Source of the DNA: an uncultured Bacilli bacterium
Lineage (GTDB): Bacteria > Bacillota_I > Bacilli_A > RF39 > UBA660
DNA: 8,044 bases
Reading direction: 5' to 3'
Assembly: GCA_947595415.1 (NCBI GenBank)
Contig: CANQER010000044.1
Location: forward strand, 1-8,044
A program made the translations under genes and the position numbers. This document shows, in pieces, positions 1-5,937 of this stretch (within the stretch, counting starts at the first letter, position 1; the number at the start of each line of letters is the position of its first letter). The notes beneath the pieces were generated by a model, which did not search any database, was not told the DNA's origin, and saw nothing but the letters and a program-made list of their open reading frames with translations.

Positions 1-25
1 CCCCCCATTTGCTATTTGCTAACAT
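1..25 (-). CDS. Partial gene: first 8 codons of a minus-strand protein, cut by window edge
   Basis: Reading leftward from an ATG at 25-23, the codons give MLANSKWG before the window ends. What supports a real gene is the upstream arrangement: a TTGATA/TATATT promoter with a 17-bp spacer at 55-83, a predicted 5' leader of about 20 nt, and a weak ribosome site (AGTAGG, 34-39) eight bases before the ATG. It also lies just downstream of the strong terminator of the next gene to the right, so it should be a separate transcription unit. Eight residues are too few to name a family, and I make no functional call. The alternative is that the ATG is fortuitous and the true start lies beyond the window. 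Confidence 0.45.
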
Positions 26-54
26 ATCTATTACCTACTTTCTTATACACTACT

Positions 55-83
55 AATATACCATTAAATAACCTTTTTATCAA
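55..83 (-). promoter_or_regulatory. SigA-type promoter for the left-edge gene
   Basis: On the minus strand, TTGATA (78-83) and TATATT (55-60) are separated by exactly 17 bp, matching the vegetative sigma-70/SigA consensus at 5/6 and 5/6 positions. Transcription would start near 48 and reach the ATG at 25. It sits directly behind the terminator at 107-136, as expected for a new unit. Confidence 0.6.
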
Positions 84-106
84 GTATGTAATTTATAACT
101 TTACAT

Positions 107-136
107 AAAAAAAATCAAGTTTTTTCACTTGATTTT
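107..136 (-). terminator. Rho-independent terminator of the acidic membrane protein gene
   Basis: A perfect 10-bp inverted repeat (AAAATCAAGT at 111-120 and its complement at 127-136) encloses a 6-nt loop. On the minus strand it is followed by an uninterrupted run of eight T (107-114). The 5' arm begins within the TAA stop codon of the preceding gene (135-137), so coding sequence and terminator are fused. On the plus strand the hairpin is followed by A residues, so it works in one direction only. Confidence 0.9.
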
Positions 137-872
137 AAAAACGCCATACATCATCATTATCTTCTTCGATACTATCAATATCTGGTAACTTCAAATCATC
201 ACTAGTATTAGAAGTTTCACTTTCCTCTTTAACTTCTTCAACTGGTTCTTCTACCTTACTAATAGGTTCTGCAACTTCTTCTGTAACCTCTTCTTTTGGT
301 TCTTCCTTAACCTCTTCTATAGGTTCAGTCACTTCACTAACAGTATCTTCATTTTTAGATGGATATTCTTCTACTACACTACTTTCACTAACAGCCTTAG
401 GTACTTCATATAAACTATCACCAAGTGGTTTATATAAATCCTCTGAAACATCTGTAGTAGGTTCAATTTTTTCCTCAGTTAAAGGTTTATACAAATCCTC
501 ATCAGATGTAGGAGTTGTATAAGAATAATCACTACTAACATCATTTTTACTAGCTAAATCATCATAAACAATAGAATCACTTGTATCACTAGGAACAATA
601 TTTTCAACCTCAGGTTCTTCTACCTTAGTAGGTTCTACAACCTCTTCTTTTAATTCTTCCTTATCTTCCTTATCTGAAATTTTAGTTACTTGTTTTTCCT
701 TTTCATCATTTTTAGCCTTTTTTGTCTTTTTTACACTTTCTGTTTTTTGAAGGTTTTTTCTCCCAAAATCTGTCTTTTCTGCTATATATCCAACCAAAGC
801 CATAAGTAATACTACCCCAATTATAATAATCCACAAATAGTTATTACTCACAAATTCCACCATAGAATCCAT
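135..872 (-). CDS. Single-pass membrane protein with long acidic, Glu/Val/Pro-rich tail (245 aa, unknown function)
   Basis: I do not recognise the family. Residues 1-10 are a short outside or leader segment and 11-30 form one hydrophobic helix. Residues 33-60 are strongly basic (FGRKN, then Lys-rich), which predicts the tail in the cytoplasm under the positive-inside rule. From 65 to the end the chain is acidic and low-complexity, probably disordered. It has a duplicated DLYKPL motif (126-131 and 145-150), Glu/Val/Pro repeats of the EEVKEE type at 181-218, and an end rich in Asp/Glu closing with DDVWRF. The start is placed at the ATG at 872 because AGGAGGG (878-884) lies five bases upstream; an upstream ATG at 926 would lie inside the promoter. 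ATG at 863 is a second possible start. It has its own promoter and terminator. A scaffold or tether role, as in membrane-anchored division proteins with disordered linkers, is conceivable but unproven. Confidence 0.8.
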   Translation of the reverse strand: MDSMVEFVSNNYLWIIIIGVVLLMALVGYIAEKTDFGRKNLQKTESVKKTKKAKNDEKEKQVTKISDKEDKEELKEEVVEPTKVEEPEVENIVPSDTSDSIVYDDLASKNDVSSDYSYTTPTSDEDLYKPLTEEKIEPTTDVSEDLYKPLGDSLYEVPKAVSESSVVEEYPSKNEDTVSEVTEPIEEVKEEPKEEVTEEVAEPISKVEEPVEEVKEESETSNTSDDLKLPDIDSIEEDNDDVWRF

Positions 873-877
873 AATCG

Positions 878-884
878 CCCTCCT
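878..884 (-). promoter_or_regulatory. Strong Shine-Dalgarno site that decides the start of the acidic membrane protein
   Basis: AGGAGGG on the minus strand sits five bases before the ATG at 872. No comparable site precedes the in-frame ATG at 926, so the shorter protein is preferred. Confidence 0.8.
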
Positions 885-897
885 ATATTCTATATAT

Positions 898-926
898 ATA
901 TTAACACTAATAAAAATATTTTTCAA
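898..926 (-). promoter_or_regulatory. SigA-type promoter for the acidic membrane protein gene
   Basis: TTGAAA (921-926) and TAATAT (898-903) on the minus strand are 17 bp apart. Transcription would begin near 890, giving a leader of about 18 nt that contains the AGGAGGG site. The promoter occupies the short gap after the trmL stop codon, so the gene is probably a separate unit, although no terminator is visible after trmL and read-through is possible. Confidence 0.65.
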
Positions 927-931
927 GTACT

Positions 932-1432
932 TTAAGAAATTAAATAATCTTCACCCTTAAAAGGTTCATATCTAAGTAAATCAGGATATCCCTGTTGTCT
1001 TAAAACCTCATACACCATAATCGCTACAGTATTAGAAAGATTTAAACTCCTTATCTTATCATTCATAGGAATCCTCATACAGTGATCCAAATGACTTTTA
1101 AGAATTTCCTTAGGAATTCCACTACTTTCCCTACCAAAAATCAAATAAATATTATCGTCAAGATATGTAAAGTCAGTATGAGTTTTTTTACCATATCTCG
1201 TCAAAAAATAATAAACACCATCATTCTTACTTACAAAATCATCCCAATTTTTATAGACACTATATTGACAATCATTTATATAATTTGCCCCACTTCTTCT
1301 AATACTCTTCTCATCCAAACTAAACCCCAAAGGTTCAATCAAATGAAGTCTTACCCCAGTACCAGCACAAGTCCTCATAATATTACCTGTATTTTGAGGT
1401 ATCTCAGGTTCATATAAAACAACATTAATCAT
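932..1432 (-). CDS. trmL: tRNA (cytidine(34)/uridine(34)-2'-O)-methyltransferase TrmL
   Basis: This is a SPOUT-class methyltransferase (TrmL/CspR/YibK family) that uses S-adenosylmethionine to methylate the 2'-OH of the wobble nucleotide in tRNA-Leu isoacceptors in the cytoplasm. The protein is 166 aa, close to the usual ~155-160 of the family, and consists of the catalytic domain alone. Visible motifs are IPQNTGNIMRTC (11-22, motif 1), FGRESSGIP (99-107, motif 2) and RSLNLSNTVA (128-137, motif 3). Motifs 2 and 3 belong to the C-terminal trefoil knot that binds the cofactor. The ATG overlaps the TGA of the upstream gene as ATGA (1429-1432), with only a weak GA-rich ribosome site, so translation is probably coupled to that gene. 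Nothing looks degraded. The family call is secure; the exact tRNA target is taken from family knowledge. Confidence 0.95.
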   Translation of the reverse strand: MINVVLYEPEIPQNTGNIMRTCAGTGVRLHLIEPLGFSLDEKSIRRSGANYINDCQYSVYKNWDDFVSKNDGVYYFLTRYGKKTHTDFTYLDDNIYLIFGRESSGIPKEILKSHLDHCMRIPMNDKIRSLNLSNTVAIMVYEVLRQQGYPDLLRYEPFKGEDYLIS

Positions 1433-1938
1433 CTAACCACTTCATACTTTTTTAAAACATATTCAACTTGTTCAATATTAATATTAGAAGAATTTTTATT
1501 AATGTAATCAACTACCCTACCATCTTTTACAATAAGTAAACTAGTTTTATTAGCCAAATTACTAATACTTATATCTTTATCAAAAAATTTTTTAATCGTT
1601 TTCTTGTAAAAACCTTTATCTGAAACCTTACTAGTATCTAAATAAACAATCTCCTTAGATATTTGTTGATCCTTAATATAATTATTAAACTTATCCTCAA
1701 ATGGTTTAACATCCATATCCTTAGAAGATGCCATATAAATAACAATATTAGGGTTTTCCACTAAATAAGACTCTAACTCATTATCCTTAACCTCAAAAAC
1801 AACCAACGATAAAACTGAATTGTTTTGCCTATATTCCTTATTTGTATTATACAAATGAGCTATATAAAAAACTACCAACAAACTTACTATCCCAACAATA
1901 GTATATAAAACGTAATTTTTAACTGGCACTTCTCTCAT
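1429..1938 (-). CDS. Membrane-anchored thioredoxin-fold protein lacking cysteines (169 aa)
   Basis: The protein has a short N-terminus (MREVPVKN), one hydrophobic helix at about 9-28, and a ~140-residue domain that is probably outside the membrane. The domain looks like a thioredoxin fold: a strand then helix at 64-85 (NIVIYMASSKDMDVKPFEDKF) occupies the place of the active-site loop, an Asp-containing strand follows (EIVYLDTSKV, 96-105), and a C-terminal hairpin (LLIVKDGRVVDYI, 134-146) matches the usual last strands. There is no cysteine anywhere in the chain, so it cannot do thiol-disulfide exchange; a binding or adaptor role is more likely. I chose the ATG at 1938 because AGGTGG (1947-1952) is well placed for it; a GTG at 1950 would sit on that site. 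It is translationally coupled to trmL. The fold call is from the residue pattern only. Confidence 0.75.
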   Translation of the reverse strand: MREVPVKNYVLYTIVGIVSLLVVFYIAHLYNTNKEYRQNNSVLSLVVFEVKDNELESYLVENPNIVIYMASSKDMDVKPFEDKFNNYIKDQQISKEIVYLDTSKVSDKGFYKKTIKKFFDKDISISNLANKTSLLIVKDGRVVDYINKNSSNINIEQVEYVLKKYEVVR

Positions 1939-2018
1939 CTTATCACCCACCTACTTTAATTTTAACACATTTATAAACATTTGGCTATATTCCTAATAAA
2001 AAATATGTTCATTTATAA

Positions 2019-2024
2019 ATTATA
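2019..2024 (-). promoter_or_regulatory. Possible -10 element for the thioredoxin-fold/trmL unit
   Basis: A perfect TATAAT lies in the gap after the AAA+ gene, about 80 bases before the ATG at 1938. No good -35 hexamer is visible at 16-18 bp (TTGGTT occurs at only 14 bp), so this is a weak call. Confidence 0.35.
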
Positions 2025-2028
2025 TGAT

Positions 2029-2052
2029 AAAAGAATGAAACCAATCATCCTT
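2029..2052 (-). terminator. Weak intrinsic terminator after the AAA+ gene
   Basis: On the minus strand AAGGATGA (2045-2052) can pair with TCATTCTT (2031-2038) around a 6-nt loop, giving an 8-bp stem with one G-U pair. Only about four U follow. The 5' arm overlaps the TAA stop of the AAA+ gene. The short U-tract means partial read-through into the next unit is likely. Confidence 0.45.
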
Positions 2053-3010
2053 ATAATCCAAAATTTTCTTCATTATTTACAATATCTGAAGCCTGAACTA
2101 CTGGTAAAGTAATACCCTCTTCCTCACATAACTTAGCAAACTTTTCCCTAAACAAAGCAAGTTCCTTAGCAATACTATCAGGATATATTCTCTTACTTGT
2201 TAGAATAGCATTATAAACATCTAAAACATTAACTTCCAAACGATTATTGTATAAAGCTTGAGAAAAAGCTTGAGTTAAAACAGACAAAGCAATATCTGGA
2301 TACATAGCTGAAAGCCCATATACCCTTTTATACTCTGAAGTAGCACTAACAATTGATTCAACCAATAATTTCGTAACATAATCATTGTATTTAAACTTAG
2401 CCCCTGTTTGACTCGCTATCTTAGGAATAGAACCCATCAAAATCTTAACTGTAGTTTCCTCATCAGGTTCTTCAACATCAATACGTTCAAACCTCCTTAA
2501 AAAAGCCCTATCCTTTACAACATAAGTATTATATTCAATCGTAGTTGTAGCTCCAATCGCTTTAACAGTACCCCTATCCAAAGCTGGTTTCAAAATATTA
2601 GCTAAATCCATAGGTCCATCTTCACTACCACCAATTAAAGTATGAATTTCATCAATAAAAATAATTAACTTATCAATATTTTTAATTTCATTTACTAAAA
2701 TATTGATAACCATCTCTTCCTTACCACCAATATTAATCTTACCAATCAATGAAGTAGAATTAAGTTTTACAATCCTATAACCTTGTAGTGAAACAGGAAC
2801 TTCGTTTTTCTGTATCAAATACGCAAGCCCCTCAACTATCGCTGTTTTACCAATCCCAGGCTTACCTATTAGTAACCCAGACTTTTCTGGAGTAAGTAAA
2901 ACAATCATCAATTTTTTAATTTCACTTTCACGAGCAATCGCAGGATTAACCAAATACTTTTTAGCAGTTAAATCTTCCCCATACGTTTCAATTACACTAA
3001 ACTCATTCAT
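2051..3010 (-). CDS. Single-domain Clp-type (ClpA/ClpB D1-like) AAA+ ATPase, 319 aa
   Basis: The chain aligns by eye with the first AAA+ module of ClpA/B/C. It opens with the DLT...NPAIARESEI linker (13-31, cf. DLT...DPVIGRDEEI). Walker A is GKPGIGKT (49-56), Walker B is LIIFIDE (115-121), sensor 1 is near IGATT (152-156), and two arginines in AFLRRFER (169-176) stand at the arginine-finger site. A helical lid follows to ~275 (MYPDIALSVL resembling LPDKAIDLID). It lacks the N-terminal Clp repeat domain, the middle domain, the second AAA+ module and any ClpP-binding loop; ClpA/B/C usually run ~750-860 aa. The pore loop, GAKYRG in ClpB, here reads GKINIG (90-95), so the substrate-gripping Tyr is missing. 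ATP hydrolysis seems possible, but classic unfolding for ClpP is doubtful. The start ATG at 3010 has AAAGGATG just upstream and lies 4 bp after the lipoprotein stop, so the two are co-translated. The substrate is unknown. Confidence 0.85.
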   Translation of the reverse strand: MNEFSVIETYGEDLTAKKYLVNPAIARESEIKKLMIVLLTPEKSGLLIGKPGIGKTAIVEGLAYLIQKNEVPVSLQGYRIVKLNSTSLIGKINIGGKEEMVINILVNEIKNIDKLIIFIDEIHTLIGGSEDGPMDLANILKPALDRGTVKAIGATTTIEYNTYVVKDRAFLRRFERIDVEEPDEETTVKILMGSIPKIASQTGAKFKYNDYVTKLLVESIVSATSEYKRVYGLSAMYPDIALSVLTQAFSQALYNNRLEVNVLDVYNAILTSKRIYPDSIAKELALFREKFAKLCEEEGITLPVVQASDIVNNEENFGL

Positions 3011-3014
3011 CTAA

Positions 3015-3419
3015 TCATCCTTTCAAAAAACCCATTTTAGATAACTTTTCAACTAACTCATCATAACTTACATTATTAATACGATCATATATTGAAGTTT
3101 CCTTACCATCTTTTATAAAAATAGTAGTTGGTGTCCCAGAATAATTATAAACAGAATGAAATTTTTTATAATCTTCCTCACTCATCTTTTCAACATCAAT
3201 TTCATATATCTTTACCTGTTTATCAGAAACAACATCGTTTAAAGTTTCCTTAAAAATAGCACAAGCACTACAACTAGTAGCAGCTATAACTAAAACAAAA
3301 TCCTCTTTATTATCAATCATTTTAGTATAAGTTTGATAATCTATCTCTTCATATGTTTTTAACCTTCCAAAACAACCAGTTAAAAATACAATCAAAATTA
3401 AAATTACTATCTTCTTCAT
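3015..3419 (-). CDS. Thioredoxin-like lipoprotein with CSAC active site (134 aa)
   Basis: A lipoprotein signal peptide (MKKIVILILIVFLTGC) has a lipobox LTGC, so Cys16 should be lipidated and the protein held on the outer face of the membrane. A thioredoxin domain follows. The strand FVLVIAATSC leads into C50-S-A-C53, preceded by Ser instead of the usual Trp, then a helix. The cis-proline loop is SGTPTTIFI (Pro97), and the last strands are near KDGKETSIYDRI. The intact CxxC and cis-Pro support redox activity on extracytoplasmic thiols, but partner and direction are unknown. I chose the ATG at 3419 because GAAAGGATG (3426-3434) precedes it; in-frame ATGs further upstream lack ribosome sites and would put odd residues before the signal peptide. 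The stop TGA lies inside the ribosome site of the AAA+ gene downstream. It has its own promoter and stands behind the LysM terminator. Confidence 0.88.
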   Translation of the reverse strand: MKKIVILILIVFLTGCFGRLKTYEEIDYQTYTKMIDNKEDFVLVIAATSCSACAIFKETLNDVVSDKQVKIYEIDVEKMSEEDYKKFHSVYNYSGTPTTIFIKDGKETSIYDRINNVSYDELVEKLSKMGFLKG

Positions 3420-3435
3420 GTAAAACATCCTTTCA

Positions 3436-3464
3436 ATTATATTTATTATATAATATATAATCAA
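3436..3464 (-). promoter_or_regulatory. Promoter region of the lipoprotein/AAA+ unit
   Basis: TTGATT (3459-3464) and TATAAT (3436-3441) on the minus strand are 17 bp apart, a near-consensus SigA promoter. That pair would start transcription at about 3429, inside the ribosome site (3426-3434), which would give an almost leaderless message. A second TATAAT at 3445-3450 would leave a more normal leader but has only T-rich sequence at -35. Either may be used. Confidence 0.55.
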
Positions 3465-3500
3465 AAAAAAAAAGAGTTTTTACAAATTTTACCCTTTTTT
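3463..3500 (-). terminator. Rho-independent terminator after the LysM gene, overlapping its last codons
   Basis: On the minus strand AAAAAAGGGT (3491-3500) pairs with ACTCTTTTTT (3468-3477) around a 13-nt A/T-rich loop, with one G-U pair. The run of T (3463-3473) extends beyond the stem. The 5' arm contains the final Lys-Gly codons and part of the TAA of the LysM gene. In the plus direction the same stem has an A-C mismatch, so it is built for leftward transcription. Confidence 0.8.
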
Positions 3501-3941
3501 ATACACCAACATTTGATCTGGTAGCAAATATATTTTTTCATTATATTTAACAAGTTCTGAAACTGGTATTTGCCATTTACTATAAACATCTTTTAAAGTA
3601 TCATTATCTTTTGTAACATAAACTAAAACATCACTTTTAGGTATAATAATCTCTTGATTAGGATAGATAAACTCTTCTTTAGAAAGACCATTTATAAGTA
3701 ACAAATCTTCATAATCAACATTATACTTTCTAGCTATTTCATAAATAGTATCACCTTTTTTAACAACGTAATTGTTAAAATAACCACCATTAGTAACAGG
3801 TATAACTATAACTTCTCCTACACTAACTTCTTTATTTTGAGGAAAACCATTTAATATTTTTAGTAAATCTTCAGTTATTCCAATGTCATTGGAAATGGAT
3901 TTTAAAGTATCACCTGCCATAACTTGATAAACTTGATACAT
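3489..3941 (-). CDS. Triple-LysM protein without signal peptide (150 aa)
   Basis: The whole chain is three LysM repeats: about 4-48 (YQVMAGDTLKSIS ... GEVIVIP), 57-101 (NYVVKKGDTIYEIARKYNV ... NQEIIIP) and a more divergent 106-148 (VYVTKDNDTLKDVYSKW ... DQMLVYKKG). LysM modules bind N-acetylglucosamine-containing glycans such as peptidoglycan. There is no signal peptide or membrane helix: the start ATG at 3941, with GAGGTGAT six bases upstream, leads straight into the first repeat. It is therefore either cytoplasmic, delivered by another route, or a spore-coat-type protein like SafA, which also lacks a classical signal. It lies 27 bp after whiA and ends in a strong terminator, so it is the last gene of the glmR-whiA unit, where many Bacillota have crh. 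Confidence 0.88.
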   Translation of the reverse strand: MYQVYQVMAGDTLKSISNDIGITEDLLKILNGFPQNKEVSVGEVIVIPVTNGGYFNNYVVKKGDTIYEIARKYNVDYEDLLLINGLSKEEFIYPNQEIIIPKSDVLVYVTKDNDTLKDVYSKWQIPVSELVKYNEKIYLLPDQMLVYKKG

Positions 3942-3968
3942 TTTATCACCTCAATTTATTATATACAA

Positions 3969-4889
3969 CTATTCGTTTTTGTTTACATTAGACTTACGAA
4001 TTCTATCAGCTAATAAATTGATTTTTTTAAAACGATGATAAAGTCCAGATTTAGTAATACTACTTCCTGTTTCCATACTTATTATTTTACTTAATTCCAA
4101 AAGTGATGCTTCAGGATATTTAAGACGATAATAAGCTACTACCTTTTCTTTTTCTCCAAGTAGATCTAAATCTTTTATAGTGTTTATATCTTTTATTTGT
4201 TCATAAGCTGTATTTATAATTTTATCAACATTAGCTTGCTCGCAATTGTTTAAACGATTAGTCATATTTTTATGATCCCTATAAATTCTTATATCTTCAT
4301 AATAAAGTAGGGCACTAGAAGCTTCAATTATCCTTAAAAAATCTCCTATTTTTTCAGCTTCTTTTATATAAACCATATATTTATTATCACGATTTAAGAT
4401 CTTACAGTTTAAATCAAAATTATTGAGTAAATCACTTAAAAAATTAGCATATTCAATATTGTCAACTAAAAACTCCAAATGATATCTTGATGTTTTAGGA
4501 TCATTAATACTACCAACACTTATAAAAACACCTCTTAAATAAGATCTAATAAGTTCTTCATCACCTATTATAAACTCCTCTGGTATATTTCTATTAAATA
4601 GACCAACTTCTTTTAAAATAGTTTCTTTTTTATTTTTAGTTTCTAAGATATAGATATAGTTTTTATTAAAATTGTAACCTTTTCTTACAGTAACTTTTAA
4701 GTTAATATTAAAAAGTGTTTTAAAACACTTAAAAACATATCTAGCAACACTAGCATTTTCAGTCATTATTTTTATACTATCACTTGTATTACCAATTAAT
4801 CTTATGATAGCAGATAAAGTAGATATATTATAGATATCATCTTTTTCAAGTTTACTTACTTCGTTTTTAACTACACTAGCAAATGACAT
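3969..4889 (-). CDS. whiA: WhiA, DNA-binding protein linked to cell division and chromosome segregation
   Basis: The 306-aa chain begins with the typical MSFASVVKNEVSKLE. It has the two-part WhiA structure: an N-terminal half derived from a LAGLIDADG homing-endonuclease fold (degenerate motif LRGVFISVGSINDP, 118-131) and a C-terminal helix-turn-helix. The family signature NCEQANVDKII (215-225) and the end motif ITKSGLYHRFKKI (278-290) are clear. WhiA regulates sporulation septation genes in Streptomyces; in Bacillus subtilis it binds DNA widely and influences division and segregation without acting as a strong transcription factor. Length is normal (~305-330). The ribosome site AGGAGG (4895-4900) partly covers the stop codon of glmR, so translation is coupled. 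Its neighbours are conserved: glmR just upstream. No sign of damage. Confidence 0.96.
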   Translation of the reverse strand: MSFASVVKNEVSKLEKDDIYNISTLSAIIRLIGNTSDSIKIMTENASVARYVFKCFKTLFNINLKVTVRKGYNFNKNYIYILETKNKKETILKEVGLFNRNIPEEFIIGDEELIRSYLRGVFISVGSINDPKTSRYHLEFLVDNIEYANFLSDLLNNFDLNCKILNRDNKYMVYIKEAEKIGDFLRIIEASSALLYYEDIRIYRDHKNMTNRLNNCEQANVDKIINTAYEQIKDINTIKDLDLLGEKEKVVAYYRLKYPEASLLELSKIISMETGSSITKSGLYHRFKKINLLADRIRKSNVNKNE

Positions 4890-4898
4890 AAATACCTC

Positions 4899-5843
4899 CT
4901 ATATAAGATATGAAAAAATATTAAAAGCTAATTTCATAACATCATGACGTAACATATTATCTTCGATTACAACTAAATCATCTTCGATTATTTTTATGTT
5001 TTCTTGTTTTAATTTATCGTAGTCTAATAAAACAGGATCTTTTTGTTCTAAAGTTGAATATTTTAAAGCTAATTGTTTATCTATTTTACTGTTATTAGCG
5101 ACAACAACGTCTATTTTTTTCTTACCTAGTTGATTGTTTATAACACGTATATGATCACTTACTTTAAAATTATCTGTTTCACCTGGTTGAGTTACGATGT
5201 TAGATACATACATAACACTGTTTTTATTAGAGTCAATAGCGTCAGTTATTTCCTTACAAATTAAGTTAGGAATGATACTTGTGTATATACTACCCATACT
5301 TAAAACTATTAAGTCTGCTTCTTTTATAGCTTTAATAGCGTCTTTATTTACAATTGGTTTTTCTTTGTAGAAAACGTCTTTTATTTTTCTTTTGTCTAAG
5401 GTTATATTTCTTTCACCTTCAACAATATCTCCATCTTCCATATGAGCCATTAGGGTAACGTTATCTTCTGTTAGAGGGATAACTTTTCCTTTTAGGTTTA
5501 AAACTTTACCTAAAGCTTCTACTCCTTCTGATACATTTCCTGTTATGTTAGTTAAAGCTGTGAGTAATAAGTTACCTATGGTATGACCAGATAAGCCATC
5601 ACCATTTTGAAAACGATAGTTTATTAGTTTTTCAACTAATGGTTCTGTTTCAGCTAAGGATGCGATTACTTTTCTAATGTCACCTACAGCTGGAATATTA
5701 AATTCTTTTCTAAGTCTTCCTGTACTTTTACCATCATCACATACTGATACGATAGCAATAATATCTAAAGGAAAATTTTTAAGTCCTCTTAGTAAAGTAG
5801 ACATTCCTGTTCCACCACCTAGAACTACTACTTTTTTATACAT
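4899..5843 (-). CDS. glmR: GlmR/YvcK, UDP-GlcNAc-binding regulator of cell-wall precursor supply
   Basis: This 314-aa protein is of the CofD/YvcK family (gluconeogenesis factor). In Bacillus GlmR binds UDP-GlcNAc and stimulates GlmS, steering carbon to peptidoglycan, and it is needed on gluconeogenic carbon sources. Motifs seen: nucleotide-binding GGGTG (9-13), DDGKSTGRLR (36-45), GDIRK (54-58), SGHTIGN (85-91), SMGSIYTSIIPNL (182-194) and YVSNIVTQPGETDNF (212-226). DDGKSTGR differs from the usual DDGGSSGR by a Gly to Lys change at 38 and Ser to Thr at 40. The start ATG at 5843 has AGGTGG (5848-5853). The stop TAG is embedded in the whiA ribosome site. In B. subtilis the order is yvcI-rapZ-yvcK-whiA-crh; here rapZ is absent upstream and replaced by a divergent regulator. 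The identity is certain; whether it controls GlmS in this organism is inferred. Confidence 0.95.
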   Translation of the reverse strand: MYKKVVVLGGGTGMSTLLRGLKNFPLDIIAIVSVCDDGKSTGRLRKEFNIPAVGDIRKVIASLAETEPLVEKLINYRFQNGDGLSGHTIGNLLLTALTNITGNVSEGVEALGKVLNLKGKVIPLTEDNVTLMAHMEDGDIVEGERNITLDKRKIKDVFYKEKPIVNKDAIKAIKEADLIVLSMGSIYTSIIPNLICKEITDAIDSNKNSVMYVSNIVTQPGETDNFKVSDHIRVINNQLGKKKIDVVVANNSKIDKQLALKYSTLEQKDPVLLDYDKLKQENIKIIEDDLVVIEDNMLRHDVMKLAFNIFSYLI

Positions 5844-5899
5844 ACAACCACCTATTTTATTATACTATAATTTTGGAATTTTTGATACTTTTAGTTATG

Positions 5900-5919
5900 T
5901 AATGTAATGAAATACATTA
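5900..5919. promoter_or_regulatory. Inverted repeat, possible operator 1
   Basis: TAATGTA (5900-5906) and TACATTA (5913-5919) are perfect 7-bp arms around a 6-bp spacer. Part of it is also in a short TGTAA tandem repeat. It lies in the middle of the divergent gap, next to the second dyad, a common arrangement for dimeric repressors. Chance AT-rich symmetry is possible. Confidence 0.4.
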
Positions 5920-5922
5920 AAT

Positions 5923-5937
5923 TACCAAAATTTGGTA
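5923..5937. promoter_or_regulatory. 15-bp palindrome, possible operator 2
   Basis: TACCAAAATTTGGTA is a perfect dyad with 7-bp arms and one central base. It ends six bases before the TATAAT of the rightward promoter, so a bound dimer would block RNA polymerase at the regulator's own promoter. This is where an autorepressor of the Cro/CI class would bind. A related half-site, ATTTTGG, occurs at 5871-5877 beside the glmR -10 region. Confidence 0.5.

Noticed and set aside
873..926. Longer N-terminus of the acidic membrane protein
   Set aside because: The added 18 codons cover a good promoter, and the strong AGGAGGG site serves the inner ATG at 872.
1082..1417. Plus-strand open frame inside trmL
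   Set aside because: It is antisense to a gene with all three SPOUT motifs, has no ribosome site, and its Ile/Thr-rich, low-complexity product looks like a reverse-complement artefact.
5677..5907. Plus-strand open frame over the 5' end of glmR
   Set aside because: It lies opposite the conserved GGGTG and DDGKSTGR coding region, has no ribosome site and no recognisable domain.
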